Positions 24,265-32,575 are shown, counted from the first letter of the stretch. The stretch is DNA of 64,000 bases from Secundilactobacillus silagincola (GCF_002583405.1 NZ_BCMJ01000002.1:186001-250000), one strand, 5' to 3'. The notes: a model not told the origin generated them from the letters alone. Numbers and translations are program-made.

Positions 24265-24951
24265 ATGGCATATCAGACACTGCTTTTTGATATTGATGAT
24301 ACATTATTGAATTTTCAAGCTGCGGAAAAGCAAGCGCTGGAAGGGTTATTTCAAGAACTGAAATTACCATTAACGACAACGACCTACGCGTTCTATCATG
24401 CTGAAAACTTGGCCTTATGGCAACAGTTTGAATTGGGTCAGATCAGTAAGCCTAAGTTGCTTGTTAAGCGGTTTACAACGCTTTTTTCACACTTAGGCAT
24501 TACCGGTATTGATGGTCAGGCAATGGAGGAACGCTACCGCTATTATTTGGGGCAAGGACACCAGCCGATGCCGCAAGCTCCGGAAGTCCTGAACGATTTG
24601 TGTCGGAATCATGACTTATACGTAGTAACGAACGGTGTTGCTAAGACGCAGCAAAAGCGGCTTTCTGAAGCTCATTTTGACCGCTACTTTAAAAACGTCT
24701 TTATCTCTGAACTAGTTGGCGCTCAAAAACCGGCACCAGAATTTTTCCAGCGGGTGACGGCTGACATTCAGTCTTATGAACCAGCTCAAACCATTGTGAT
24801 TGGTGATTCGTTAACCTCTGATATTAAAGGGGCAGCCAGCTTTGGGTTGGATTCTGTTTGGTATAATCCAGCTCATGCGGATAATAAAACTGACATTAAG
24901 CCAACGTACGAAATTGATCAGCTTGAAAAACTGGAAGAGATTGTGGCTTAA
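24265..24951 (+). CDS. HAD hydrolase, YjjG-type nucleotidase
   Basis: The 228 aa cytoplasmic HAD phosphatase has the catalytic FDIDDTLLNF (about 8-17), a helical cap (about 20-95), VVTNGVAKTQ (motif II), a motif III Lys in GAQKPAPEFF, and GDSLTSDIKGA (motif IV). The sequence is of the YjjG/YfnB subfamily, which removes phosphate from pyrimidine or modified nucleoside monophosphates. The ATG follows the exporter stop with no gap, so it is translationally coupled. The physiological substrate is not known. Confidence 0.88.
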   Translation: MAYQTLLFDIDDTLLNFQAAEKQALEGLFQELKLPLTTTTYAFYHAENLALWQQFELGQISKPKLLVKRFTTLFSHLGITGIDGQAMEERYRYYLGQGHQPMPQAPEVLNDLCRNHDLYVVTNGVAKTQQKRLSEAHFDRYFKNVFISELVGAQKPAPEFFQRVTADIQSYEPAQTIVIGDSLTSDIKGAASFGLDSVWYNPAHADNKTDIKPTYEIDQLEKLEEIVA

Positions 24952-24970
24952 CCGTTAAATCATAGAAATC

Positions 24971-25000
24971 AAAAAAGCCGACTGCTGTAGTCGGCTTTTA
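24971..25000. terminator. terminator between convergent genes
   Basis: AAAAGCCGACT-GCTGT-AGTCGGCTTTT with flanking A and T runs, usable in both directions. Confidence 0.9.
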
Positions 25001-25085
25001 ATATACGGTGTTTTTAATGATACCTGTCGTTTAGAAATGAGTAAAATCTGAGAAATTTGCACTTCATTTCGTATTTTGTATCAGG

Positions 25086-26363
25086 TTAAATCTTGTCTAA
25101 CGCTTGTTTCAAATCATCGATTAAATCGTCGGCGTTTTCGATTCCGACTGAGATCCGAATCAAATCAGGCGTGATGCCAGTGGCTTTCAGTTCTTCTTCA
25201 TTCAACTGCGCATGGGTCGTTGAAGCAGGGTGAATAATCAGCGAATGTGCATCGCCGACGTTGGCCAGCAGAGAGAACAGGTCAAGGTTTTCAATTAATT
25301 GTTTACCTGCAGCTTCGCCACCTTTGAGACCAAGAGTAAAGATTGAGCCTGTGCCCTTAGGGAAGTACTTTTGGGCGAGTGCGTGGTACTTGCTATCTGC
25401 CAGTTCAGGATAGTTCACCCAGGCGACCTTTGGATGATTGTTTAAGAACTGAGTGATCTTTTCAGTGTTGGCAACGTGGCGTTCTACCCGTAAAGAGAGA
25501 TCTTCTAGTCCTTGAAGCAGCAAGAATGAGTTAAACGGACTGATAGCTGCACCGGTATCACGTAACGTTTGAGCACGAACCTTGGTAGTGAATGCCGCAG
25601 GGGCCAAATCACTCCACACAATGCCGTTGTAAGTTGGATCTGGCGTAGTAAAGTCAGGATACTTGCCGGATGCCGCATAATCGAATTTACCGTTTTCGAC
25701 GATGACACCACCCATTGACGTCCCGTGGCCGCCAATAAACTTAGTTGCGGAATGGACAACCACATCAACGCCGTGGTCCAGCGGTTGAATGAGGTAGGGT
25801 GTGCCAAAGGTATTGTCGGCAATTAGAATAATGCCGTGGTCGTGCGCCACTTTTGCAACGGCTTCAATATCAATCAAGTTGATGCCTGGATTACCAATGG
25901 TTTCAATGTAAAGTGCCTTGGTATGGTCGTCGATGGCGGTGGCGAAATTCTGTGGGTCATCTGGATCGACAAAGGTTGTTGTGATGCCTAATTTTGGCAG
26001 TGTCACGCTAAATAAATCGTAAGTCCCGCCGTAAAGCGTGCTGGCTGAAACGATGTTGTCACCAGCATTAGCGACGTTTAAAATCGATGCGGTTACGGCA
26101 GCGGCACCGGTTGCTAACGCCACACCGGCAGTCCCGTTTTCAAGTGCGGCAACCCGCTGTTCAACGACAGAAGTGGTTGGGTTGGTCAGTCGGGTGTAAA
26201 TGTTACCAGGATCGGTTAATGCGAAACGACCAGCTGCCTGTGCAGCATCCTTGAAAACGTATGACGTGGTCTGGTAAATCGGAACAGCACGGGCACCGGT
26301 TTCATCGACAACTTGACCTGCATGAACTTGTTTCGTTTCAAAATGTAAATTTTTCTCAGTCAT
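25086..26363 (-). CDS. metY: O-acetylhomoserine sulfhydrylase (aminocarboxypropyltransferase)
   Basis: The 425 aa PLP enzyme of the Cys/Met metabolism family has the PLP lysine in [15 protein letters not shown] (about 205-219), with [13 protein letters not shown] before it and [17 protein letters not shown] near the N-terminus. Its length exceeds gamma-synthases (about 380) and fits MetY, which makes homocysteine from O-acetylhomoserine and sulfide. An upstream T-box with an apparent ATG (Met) specifier puts it under uncharged tRNA-Met control, which supports a methionine pathway role. No other met gene is adjacent. Confidence 0.93.
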   Translation of the reverse strand: MTEKNLHFETKQVHAGQVVDETGARAVPIYQTTSYVFKDAAQAAGRFALTDPGNIYTRLTNPTTSVVEQRVAALENGTAGVALATGAAAVTASILNVANAGDNIVSASTLYGGTYDLFSVTLPKLGITTTFVDPDDPQNFATAIDDHTKALYIETIGNPGINLIDIEAVAKVAHDHGIILIADNTFGTPYLIQPLDHGVDVVVHSATKFIGGHGTSMGGVIVENGKFDYAASGKYPDFTTPDPTYNGIVWSDLAPAAFTTKVRAQTLRDTGAAISPFNSFLLLQGLEDLSLRVERHVANTEKITQFLNNHPKVAWVNYPELADSKYHALAQKYFPKGTGSIFTLGLKGGEAAGKQLIENLDLFSLLANVGDAHSLIIHPASTTHAQLNEEELKATGITPDLIRISVGIENADDLIDDLKQALDKI

Positions 26364-26424
26364 ATTAATCTCTCCCTAATTTTTAGTTTATTTATGATGT
26401 GCACTTAAATATGTGTATCAGAAA

Positions 26425-26680
26425 ACGAAAAAAGCGTTCACCCCAATACCAGCCTAAAGCCAGTATGGGACGAACGCCGTGTTACCACCCATTTTCGTAA
26501 TTCACTTACATGAATTACCTCAACAACACCTATTGATGTTTGGGATAGTAACGCATCCTTGCGGGTCAGTTGCGTGAACAGCTCACCATCAATTTTGGGT
26601 TCATTCACCAAATCGAGCTATGCCTGCCTCTCACTAAATGCAGGTCGCTGTGTAAAGTCTCATTGGTTACTATTCCCATC
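26425..26680 (-). promoter_or_regulatory. T-box riboswitch, probable Met specifier
   Basis: On the minus strand the T-box core TGGGTGGTAACACGGCG (26475-26491) is followed by a terminator, GGCGTTCGTCCCATACTGG pairing to GGGGTGAACGC plus T-run (26427-26478). Stem I begins with GGGAATAGTAACC. The specifier loop reads GTGAATGAACCC; ATG at 26602-26604 followed by A fits methionine. Confidence 0.92.
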
Positions 26681-26706
26681 AAATTTTCATTATCTAATTG
26701 TGTTCT

Positions 26707-26735
26707 AATATAGTCGGTATTGGTTGGAAAGTCAA
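26707..26735 (-). promoter_or_regulatory. promoter of the T-box transcript
   Basis: TTGACT (26730-26735) and TATATT (26707-26712) are separated by exactly 17 bp on the minus strand, just past the stop of the small upstream gene. Confidence 0.75.
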
Positions 26736-26736
26736 A

Positions 26737-26889
26737 TTATTTTTTGGCTTTTTTGGAAAATAAACTTTTAAACCAGCCAAAAATGGGTCCCCAATCCATC
26801 ATGCCACCCGAGTTAGGTGGCGTTTTGATATCCACTTTAATTTCCGGTAAACTGTGATGTTCCTCGACTTTGCGAGACTTGTCTGGCAT
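26737..26889 (-). CDS. small hypothetical protein, 50 aa
   Basis: MPDKSRKVEEHHSLPEIKVD at the start and WGPIFGWFKSLFSKKAKK at the end. ATG preceded by AAGGAGA at good spacing. The C-terminal part is an amphipathic aromatic helix with a lysine tail, as in small membrane-surface proteins. I do not recognise a family. It ends only 2 bp before the promoter of the T-box transcript. Confidence 0.6.
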   Translation of the reverse strand: MPDKSRKVEEHHSLPEIKVDIKTPPNSGGMMDWGPIFGWFKSLFSKKAKK

Positions 26890-27021
26890 GTTAAAATCTC
26901 CTTATGAGTGAAATCCAAATTTAATTACATTTTAACGCAAAACGATTGTTTTCAGGTTTGAATTAGCGTAAAGTTTCATTGTTGTATGAGTTACATTAGC
27001 GAATAGAGAGGTGGTGCGTCA

Positions 27022-28188
27022 ATGAATTCGATCATGAATGATCTGCAATATGCATTGCAACGGAAAGCTTTAGTGAATGTTTATCAGGTTAAGCAAGATA
27101 TTGTTTATACTGGTTATGTTGAGATTGTCGATGATGCTGGCATCATTTTGACAACCTTTGATGATAGTGGCAGTGAAGATGGTGCTGTTTATCTGACGTT
27201 TGATGTGATTGAATTTGTTGAGTTTGACAGCGATGATCTCGATAATATGCGGTATCGGATTGAAAACGCTACTGCTGAACACTTCTTTTCTTTTGGTCAG
27301 ATGACCATTGAATTCGACTCGAAACGGCCGCTAATTCGGCAAGTATTAGAAAACGCCATGGTAGAAGAAGCCGCGGTGATGGTTCTCGATAAGCAGAGTG
27401 GTGAACTTCATGAAGGTGAAGTGGTCCGAATCTCAAAACAGGATTTTGATTTTCAAGTGTTTAACAAATTTCACTTGGATCAGCACCCATTATTGACCCT
27501 TGATTTTACCGATGTAGCCCTGATTGAATTTGAGGGCAAAGAACTCACCCTTCAGACCGCTGCGATGGGCTTCTTACAGACAATAACACCCGTAAAAACT
27601 GTTTCAGTATCAAGTTTAACTGGTATTTCAGACGTGCTTCATCGTGCAGAACAAACCCAGCAGCTGCTTTCCATTAAGCCGGTGGCAGATGAGGGCATGT
27701 TCTTCGTCGGCCGAGTGAATACGGTTGGTGAGGATTGCGTGGTGGTGAACCTGGTTGATATGACCGGTCAATTTGGTGGTTATTGGTTGGTTAAGTTTAC
27801 TGCCATTGCCCAGATTACGACGCAGTCTGATTACTTATCAGTGATGAAAACCTACATGACGTTAGATGATACGTTAGGAGTGACTGCACAGACAGGAGTC
27901 AACGATGAACGGTTATTTGACGGTACGGATAATTTATTTCAAGAAGTACTCAGTCAGGCCGGCAAGTTTCACCGGGTGATCCGGCTACAGTTGACGGATG
28001 ATGAAAATATTACCGGTTATATTAGTAAATTTGGCGGCAACGAAATTATTTTTCACGCAGTCGAGCAGGGTACCGTAGTTGATAAAATGGGTACGCTGAT
28101 TGATTTAAACGAAATTGATGAAGTGGCCTTCGATTATTTGGATGCCATGTTAACTGAAAAACAGTTACGTAATCAAGGCGAACTTTAG
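27022..28188 (+). CDS. protein of four tandem Sm-like (small beta-barrel) repeats
   Basis: The 388 aa cytoplasmic acidic protein is not a recognised family. Four units of about 95 residues repeat a pattern: short helix, strand, then G-y/e-V-x-x-v, a strand, and a turn ending in f-x-x-I-x-x-i-x-f. The clearest cores are YTGYVEIVDDAGIIL, HEGEVVRISKQDFDF, FVGRVNTVGEDCVVV and ITGYISKFGGNEIIF. This helix-plus-five-strand rhythm is that of Sm/LSm or Hfq folds, used for RNA or protein binding. It is followed after 12 bp by a small membrane-protein gene, probably co-transcribed. Confidence 0.7.
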   Translation: MNSIMNDLQYALQRKALVNVYQVKQDIVYTGYVEIVDDAGIILTTFDDSGSEDGAVYLTFDVIEFVEFDSDDLDNMRYRIENATAEHFFSFGQMTIEFDSKRPLIRQVLENAMVEEAAVMVLDKQSGELHEGEVVRISKQDFDFQVFNKFHLDQHPLLTLDFTDVALIEFEGKELTLQTAAMGFLQTITPVKTVSVSSLTGISDVLHRAEQTQQLLSIKPVADEGMFFVGRVNTVGEDCVVVNLVDMTGQFGGYWLVKFTAIAQITTQSDYLSVMKTYMTLDDTLGVTAQTGVNDERLFDGTDNLFQEVLSQAGKFHRVIRLQLTDDENITGYISKFGGNEIIFHAVEQGTVVDKMGTLIDLNEIDEVAFDYLDAMLTEKQLRNQGEL

Positions 28189-28200
28189 GGGGGATCTCCT

Positions 28201-28539
28201 TTGTTGGAAAAATGGCAGAAAATGCCGAAGTGGTTCAAGGACACCATGGCGGTTATTGCGCCAATGGCGATTTTATTGATTCTTTACGATTTACTATCTC
28301 CGCAATTTACGCATCAGCCATATTCGATGACGACCTTTATCGCGTTTCCCTTTCAGGTGATCATCGCTTTTGGACTCTTGGGTTTGTATAACCATCATAA
28401 AATCAAAATTATCGAAAAAGATAAAGCACAAAAGGCTGAAGCAGCGCGAATCGAGCGGCTTAAAAAAGAACAGCAGGAACGTCAGCATGAAGAAAATAGC
28501 CAACGTAATCGAGCTGTTAAACAGAATCGACCGCAATGA
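28201..28539 (+). CDS. small membrane protein with charged coiled-coil tail
   Basis: The 112 aa protein starts at TTG behind GGGGGGAT. Two membrane helices (about 15-32 and 42-62) are followed by a highly charged cytoplasmic helix (KIKIIEKDKAQKAEAARIER onward) that looks like a coiled coil. It follows the Sm-like repeat gene by 12 bp and may anchor that protein to the membrane; this is inferred from context only. The TGA stop is immediately followed by, and partly shared with, a palindromic repeat (TGAGAGTGTGAA). Confidence 0.65.
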   Translation: MLEKWQKMPKWFKDTMAVIAPMAILLILYDLLSPQFTHQPYSMTTFIAFPFQVIIAFGLLGLYNHHKIKIIEKDKAQKAEAARIERLKKEQQERQHEENSQRNRAVKQNRPQ

Positions 28540-28660
28540 GAGTGTGAACCAAGGCGCTTAGAGACTGAAGCAGAACATCACCCCACCATAAATCCCGAAC
28601 TCGGATTTGTGGTGGGGTGATGTTCTGTGCAGGTCTCTGCCTTGGTGAGCACGTTTGAGA
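28538..28660 (+). repeat. palindromic element family A with covariant stems
   Basis: GTGT-[GA]-ACCAAGGC-[GCTT]-AGAGAC, apical stem CAGAACATCACCCCACC with loop GAACT, then [TGCA]-GGTCTCT-GCCTTGGT-[GA]-GCAC. Compared with other copies both arms changed together. First of four hairpins in one convergent interval. Confidence 0.85.
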
Positions 28661-28758
28661 GATTCCAGAATATACCGTAAAAATGCCAATTCCAAGCGAA
28701 CTTTGCCGGAATTGGCATTTTTTGCGTTAAATGGTCAGAAACTGAGTTTGAAACATTT
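28661..28758 (+). repeat. palindromic element family B, core form
   Basis: GATTCC-[AG]-AATATACCGTAAAAATGCC, apical stem AATGCCAATTCC/GGAATTGGCATT, then TTTGCGTTAAATGGTCAGAAACTGAGTTT. The base of the stem has decayed. It may act as a terminator (T-run). Confidence 0.75.
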
Positions 28759-28872
28759 TCCCTAAACGTGTTCAACGCGGCAGAGACCTGCATGTAACAA
28801 GGCCCACCAAAACCGGGATTTTTGGCGGGCCTTGTTACACTCCGGTCTCTAAACGCCGCGTTTCACACTCTC
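28759..28872 (-). repeat. palindromic element family A, inverted
   Basis: Read on the minus strand: GTGT-[GA]-AACGCGGC-[GTTT]-AGAGACC-[GGAG], apical stem TGTAACAAGGCCCGCC, then [TGCA]-GGTCTCT-GCCGCGTT-[GA]-ACAC. This copy has the GC-rich version of the lower stem on both arms. Confidence 0.85.
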
Positions 28873-28993
28873 CAAAAACGTGCTCAAACAAGCAAAGAGT
28901 TGCAAATAAGGCACAGCCAACAAAAATCCAAACCCGGGATTTCTGTTGGCTGTGCCTTATTCTCCACTCTTTAAACGCTTGTTTTCGCACTCT
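28873..28993 (-). repeat. palindromic element family A, inverted, next to degV
   Basis: Minus strand: GTGC-[GA]-AAACAAGC-[GTTT]-AAAGAGT-[GGAG], apical stem AATAAGGCACAGCCAAC, then [TGCA]-ACTCTTT-GCTTGTTT-[GA]-GCAC. The apical stem nearly equals that of the hybrid copy at 7011-7130. Confidence 0.85.
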
Positions 28994-28997
28994 GTAG

Positions 28998-29837
28998 TTA
29001 ATCCGTATAAAATTCAATCGCCAACGCACCCACACTCGTATAGGTGCTGATCACTGGCCCAGCTTCATGAATGGTGACCAATGTGTTTGGTAAGGCCGCC
29101 TTAATTTGGTTGGCCACTTCACTTGCCTGAGTCAAATTATCCACGTGTGTCAGGCCAACTTTAGCTGGTGCAACGGTCTTGATTCGTTCCACTAGGTCGG
29201 CAATTTCTTTACGGATAAACCGTTTGCCACGCCCTTTAGCCGCCACTCTGAGTTCGCCGTCTTTGACTTCTGCCATGACTTTGATGTTCAACAGGTTAGC
29301 GATACCACCAGCCGCCTTGCTAATTCGGCCACCCCTGATGAGATTTTCAAGTGTGTTGAGAAAAACGTAAATCTCAGTGTGGGAACGGTGTAGTTCAATG
29401 GCATTTAGGATGGTATCCATTGGGGCACCATTCTTAGCCAATTTAGCCGCAGTGATCACTTGAAACGCTAGTCCGCGGTCAATTGACTTTGAGTCAACAA
29501 CGGTGACTTTAGTTTCGGAAATTTCTGCTGCTTGTCGAGCGGCGTTGACCGTTCCACTCAAAAAATGAGTCAGATTGAGGCATAAAACTTCGTCGCCATT
29601 TTCACCCAGCCGATTGAAAGCCTCTAAAAACTGACCAATTGAGGGCTGGCTGGTTTTAGGAAGTTCATCATCATTGACTAAATGACTCAGAAACTGGGCG
29701 TTGGTGATTTGAACACCATCGTTTAAAAATTCTTGTTTACCTAAACGAACGATCAACGGTACCACGGTAATCGGCAAGGTTGCCATTTCTTCAGCAGTTA
29801 ACTGAACCGTTGAGTCCGTTACGATTTGAATAGACAT
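28998..29837 (-). CDS. DegV family fatty-acid-binding protein
   Basis: The 279 aa protein starts SIQIVTDSTVQLTAEE, the typical DegV/FakB opening. It has SQPSIGQFLEAF in the fatty-acid loop, LNLTHFLSGTVNAARQAAE and the C-terminal GPVISTYTSVGALAIEF. DegV/FakB proteins hold a fatty acid in a tunnel and present it to the kinase FakA, which makes acyl-phosphate for phospholipid synthesis. No fakA is nearby. The gene is monocistronic, ends beside a family A repeat, and is divergent from a small-protein/macro-domain operon. Which FakB class it belongs to cannot be told. Confidence 0.9.
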   Translation of the reverse strand: MSIQIVTDSTVQLTAEEMATLPITVVPLIVRLGKQEFLNDGVQITNAQFLSHLVNDDELPKTSQPSIGQFLEAFNRLGENGDEVLCLNLTHFLSGTVNAARQAAEISETKVTVVDSKSIDRGLAFQVITAAKLAKNGAPMDTILNAIELHRSHTEIYVFLNTLENLIRGGRISKAAGGIANLLNIKVMAEVKDGELRVAAKGRGKRFIRKEIADLVERIKTVAPAKVGLTHVDNLTQASEVANQIKAALPNTLVTIHEAGPVISTYTSVGALAIEFYTD

Positions 29838-29889
29838 AAGTCCACCTCTTTAGTGAATTACTCAACGTATCCTTAACAAGACGCGTTGC

Positions 29890-29913
29890 TTGATTTTGAT
29901 TCTATAAAATCAA
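29890..29913. promoter_or_regulatory. 8-8-8 inverted repeat in a divergent promoter region
   Basis: TTGATTTT-GATTCTAT-AAAATCAA is perfectly symmetric in its arms and lies between degV and the macro-domain operon. It could be an operator for either; TTGA/TCAA half-sites recall an FNR-type site but the spacing is too long. Confidence 0.35.
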
Positions 29914-30031
29914 TGCCATAAACTATGGGACATCGTCTTTCACCAATTCCAAGTTTGGCGGTATACTTAATTATACGCACTAGGCACATTATACCGTAAA
30001 ATCAGCAAAACATGAAAGATGGGGTTAAAAA

Positions 30032-30208
30032 ATGACTGAGTCCCAAAAGAACGATACGCCTGACGAACCAGCACCAGCGAAAAAGCCGTTAAACCTCAAC
30101 GATTTAGCTTCTAATCCGATGCGAGTTGGGATGGAACGAATGGCGCAGGAGAAAAAGTCTCAGACGAAACAGCAAAAGAAACATTGGTGGTCTAGGAAAA
30201 AGAAGTGA
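30032..30208 (+). CDS. small basic protein, 58 aa
   Basis: Starts MTESQKNDTPDEPAPAKKPL and ends KKHWWSRKKK. ATG is preceded by GATGGGG. The sequence has a proline-rich acidic start, a middle helix (LNDLASNPMRVGMERMAQE) and a Trp/Lys tail that could touch membrane or nucleic acid. I do not recognise it. It lies 10 bp upstream of the macro-domain gene, so the two form an operon. Confidence 0.6.
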   Translation: MTESQKNDTPDEPAPAKKPLNLNDLASNPMRVGMERMAQEKKSQTKQQKKHWWSRKKK

Positions 30209-30218
30209 GGTGTTCAAC

Positions 30219-30713
30219 GTGGCGGATCTTAAATTAATTCAAGGTGACATTACAACCTTTAAGGGTGACGCTATCGTTAATGCTGCTAACACAGGTTTAG
30301 TAGGTGGCGGTGGCGTTGACGGTGCCATTCACCGAGCAGCGGGACCTGAGCTGAATATTGCCTGCCGAAAGCTGCATGGCTGTCCAACAGGTGATGCAAA
30401 AGTGACGCCGGGGTTTAACTTACCAGTTCGACTTATCATTCACACACCAGGACCAATTTGGCGTGATGGTTCTTTTGAGGAACCTAAGTTGTTGCGTAGC
30501 TGTTATGAGAATAGTTTGAAGCGGGCGGTGGAGAATCATTGTCAAACCGTGGCGTTTCCGTCTATTAGCACGGGAATTTACGGTTATCCTTTAGATAAAG
30601 CCTGCAAGATTGCGGTATCAACCATTCGAAAGTTTGACGCACCGCTTCAAGTGACGATGGTGGCGTTTGATCAAAAAACGTATGACGCTTTTAACAAAGC
30701 AATGGCAAACTAA
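30219..30713 (+). CDS. macro domain protein (ADP-ribose hydrolase-like)
   Basis: The 164 aa single-domain protein starts at GTG behind GAGGTG; an upstream in-frame ATG would overlap the small gene and lacks a ribosome site. Macro motifs are intact: IQGDIT, AIVNAANTGLVGGGGVDGAIH (loop 1 and catalytic region) and FPSISTGIYGYPL (loop 2). This is the MacroD/YmdB type, which removes ADP-ribose from proteins or deacetylates O-acetyl-ADP-ribose. No ADP-ribosyltransferase, sirtuin or toxin gene is adjacent, so it is probably a housekeeping enzyme. Confidence 0.92.
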   Translation: MADLKLIQGDITTFKGDAIVNAANTGLVGGGGVDGAIHRAAGPELNIACRKLHGCPTGDAKVTPGFNLPVRLIIHTPGPIWRDGSFEEPKLLRSCYENSLKRAVENHCQTVAFPSISTGIYGYPLDKACKIAVSTIRKFDAPLQVTMVAFDQKTYDAFNKAMAN

Positions 30714-30757
30714 AAACAGCTTGTTAATCAGGAAATATCTGATTGACAAGCTGTTTC
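30713..30757. terminator. terminator between convergent genes
   Basis: AAACAGCTTGTTAATCAG pairs with CTGATTGACAAGCTGTTT. Confidence 0.9.
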
Positions 30758-30807
30758 GTTTATACTGTGATACTTGTATCGTGTTCATTGATGTTGACCC
30801 CGATAAA

Positions 30808-30996
30808 TTAGTTTGCACCGATAAAATGATTTAGTACCGCAGTTTCTTCAGTCGTTGGGTCACTTTCCATTGACTTGATATTGTGTAACCGTTCAACTGT
30901 AATGTGAAGATTTAAGGCCAGTTCAGTATCTGTAAGATTATGTTTCTTTTGATATTGAATGATTTTTTCTGCAATACCGTTTACTTCTTGTTCCAT
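30808..30996 (-). CDS. small helix-turn-helix-like protein (LBP_cg2779-like)
   Basis: The 62 aa protein starts MEQEVNGIAEKIIQYQKKHN behind GTGGAGG. Its middle, LTDTELALNLHITVERLHNIKS, has the spacing of a helix-turn-helix. It resembles small lactobacillus proteins named LBP_cg2779 family; the resemblance is from memory and the function is unknown. It might be a minimal DNA-binding protein. It has its own promoter region and a shared terminator with the macro-domain operon. Confidence 0.65.
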   Translation of the reverse strand: MEQEVNGIAEKIIQYQKKHNLTDTELALNLHITVERLHNIKSMESDPTTEETAVLNHFIGAN

Positions 30997-31269
30997 AATA
31001 TACCTCCACCTGATATGACTTAAAACTAAACACAACTAAACCTAGGTTCATTATAAACGATTTTTGGGAGTCCGCCAAAGAATTAGAAGTTTGGATGATC
31101 GATAAACCAGAATTTAAAAGCGAACTGAAGTCACCTAAAACCCATTGATAGAGCAGGTAGACCAATAAACAAGTGAAAAAAGTTACATAAAATCAATTGC
31201 ACTGTAATCTTTTCGTGATGTTGCTCCTGTATCATTGTAAATATTAATAATTAATATGAGGTGATAGTT

Positions 31270-31866
31270 ATGAACTTAAAACACAGTTTACTAATGCTGA
31301 CAGCCACCGTTTCATTGTTTGGTGCAACGGTTACTACGGCTTCAGCCGCAACTATTCAGGCACTCCCTAACCAAGAAGCTACAAGAGCGGCTCATAATGC
31401 CGTTGAAGGAAGTACTGATAATAGTAGCGAGACCGCTGATACGACTCAGTCAACTAGTAGTTCTGCTACCGTTGCTAATGATGGGGAAACTGCCACCACG
31501 TCTCAAGCCAAGGCAGTGGTTAATTTAGCGAAGAAGTTAGCCACCATGAATATTCCTTACGTCTGGGGTGGTGAATCATTGCACGGTATGGATTGTTCCG
31601 GATTAACGGATTACGTCTATGCCCATGCTGCCAATATTCACTTGGGTCACTATACGGTGACTCAAGAGGGTCAGGTCAATCGTAAACCCGTCTCTCAAGC
31701 TAAACCAGGGGACCTGCTTTTCTGGGGGTCGGCTGGTGCGACTCATCACGTTGCCATTTATATTGGCAATAACCAGTTTGTAGCAGCGCCTCAACCAGGC
31801 CAGAACGTGGATGTTGAGACGATTAGCAGTTACTTCATGCCAAGTTTTGCAGGGACTGTCAAGTAA
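31270..31866 (+). CDS. secreted NlpC/P60 endopeptidase
   Basis: About 198 aa: a Sec signal peptide (about 1-28, ending TTASAA), a Ser/Thr-rich low-complexity linker (about 35-80) and a C-terminal NlpC/P60 domain. The catalytic Cys is in GMDCSGLTDYVY, and the His in HHVAIYIGNNQFV with Gly-rich PGDLLFWG before it. It should cut D-glutamyl-diaminopimelate (or Lys) stem peptides of the wall. ATG 31270 is chosen because GAGGTG overlaps the alternative GTG 31261. No LysM or SH3 anchor is visible. Confidence 0.9.
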   Translation: MNLKHSLLMLTATVSLFGATVTTASAATIQALPNQEATRAAHNAVEGSTDNSSETADTTQSTSSSATVANDGETATTSQAKAVVNLAKKLATMNIPYVWGGESLHGMDCSGLTDYVYAHAANIHLGHYTVTQEGQVNRKPVSQAKPGDLLFWGSAGATHHVAIYIGNNQFVAAPQPGQNVDVETISSYFMPSFAGTVK

Positions 31867-31970
31867 TAATCGCTATCCCGCTTACTTATTTGCACTCATG
31901 ATATAATGGGCGTAAATAAGTAAGGGGGGAGCGGCAGATTCAGTGGGATGAATTTGCCCAATGATAAGCG

Positions 31971-32540
31971 ATGAAAACGTTAATCAAGATCGTGTTACCA
32001 ATGGCTGTTTTAGGATTGCTTGGCGGGTGTGGCTCACAAACCAAGTCACATTCAGCATCAAAGGAATCAAAGACAACTGAAGTAGCTAAACCTAAAACTA
32101 ACAGTAGCAGCAGTAGTAGTTCCACAAGTGATTCTTCAACCAAACCAGTGGCTGAATCATCTGCCCAATCTGAGCAACCAAGTGAGAAAAGACAGAACAA
32201 CCAAACCACTGCTAAAACGCAGGCTAAGACCCAAAGTTCTCAAGCCGATGTCACTCAAAATCATCCTGCAGTGACGCAGCAAATGCTTGCTAGCCGAATC
32301 TCTCGGTTACTCAGTGGTCAATATGCTCCTCAGGATTTGAGCTTTCAGTTCAATCAAGCGGGGTCTGGCATTTATACGGTTCAGGTGCAGGAAAATCATC
32401 AGTCACCCAATATGAAAGCTAAGGGTGCGGATCCAAGTACCAGTCCAACAATTGCGTGGTTTAAGACCAATGCGAAGGGCCAGTTACTTAAATCAGTTGA
32501 CGGCGGTGTTAATTACGTGGTGGTTGGTAATGCGTATTAA
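31971..32540 (+). CDS. lipoprotein with low-complexity linker
   Basis: The 189 aa protein has a lipoprotein signal (MKTLIKIVLPMAVLGLLGGC, lipobox LGGC with Cys 20) and a Ser/Thr/Gln/Lys-rich linker (about 21-95). The C-terminal globular domain (about 97-189) contains MLASRISRLL and SPTIAWFKTNAKGQLLKS, seen in lactobacillus lipoproteins of unknown function. The ribosome site before this ATG is poor, so the start is fixed mainly by the lipobox. It follows the NlpC/P60 gene by about 100 bp and may share surface localisation only. Confidence 0.75.
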   Translation: MKTLIKIVLPMAVLGLLGGCGSQTKSHSASKESKTTEVAKPKTNSSSSSSSTSDSSTKPVAESSAQSEQPSEKRQNNQTTAKTQAKTQSSQADVTQNHPAVTQQMLASRISRLLSGQYAPQDLSFQFNQAGSGIYTVQVQENHQSPNMKAKGADPSTSPTIAWFKTNAKGQLLKSVDGGVNYVVVGNAY

Positions 32541-32575
32541 AAATAGGACTGCTTTGCAACTCAAATTTTGACTAT

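Noticed and set aside
28578-29035. Open frames of about 70 codons in the degV junction
   Set aside because: They are translations of the family A and B hairpins, not genes.
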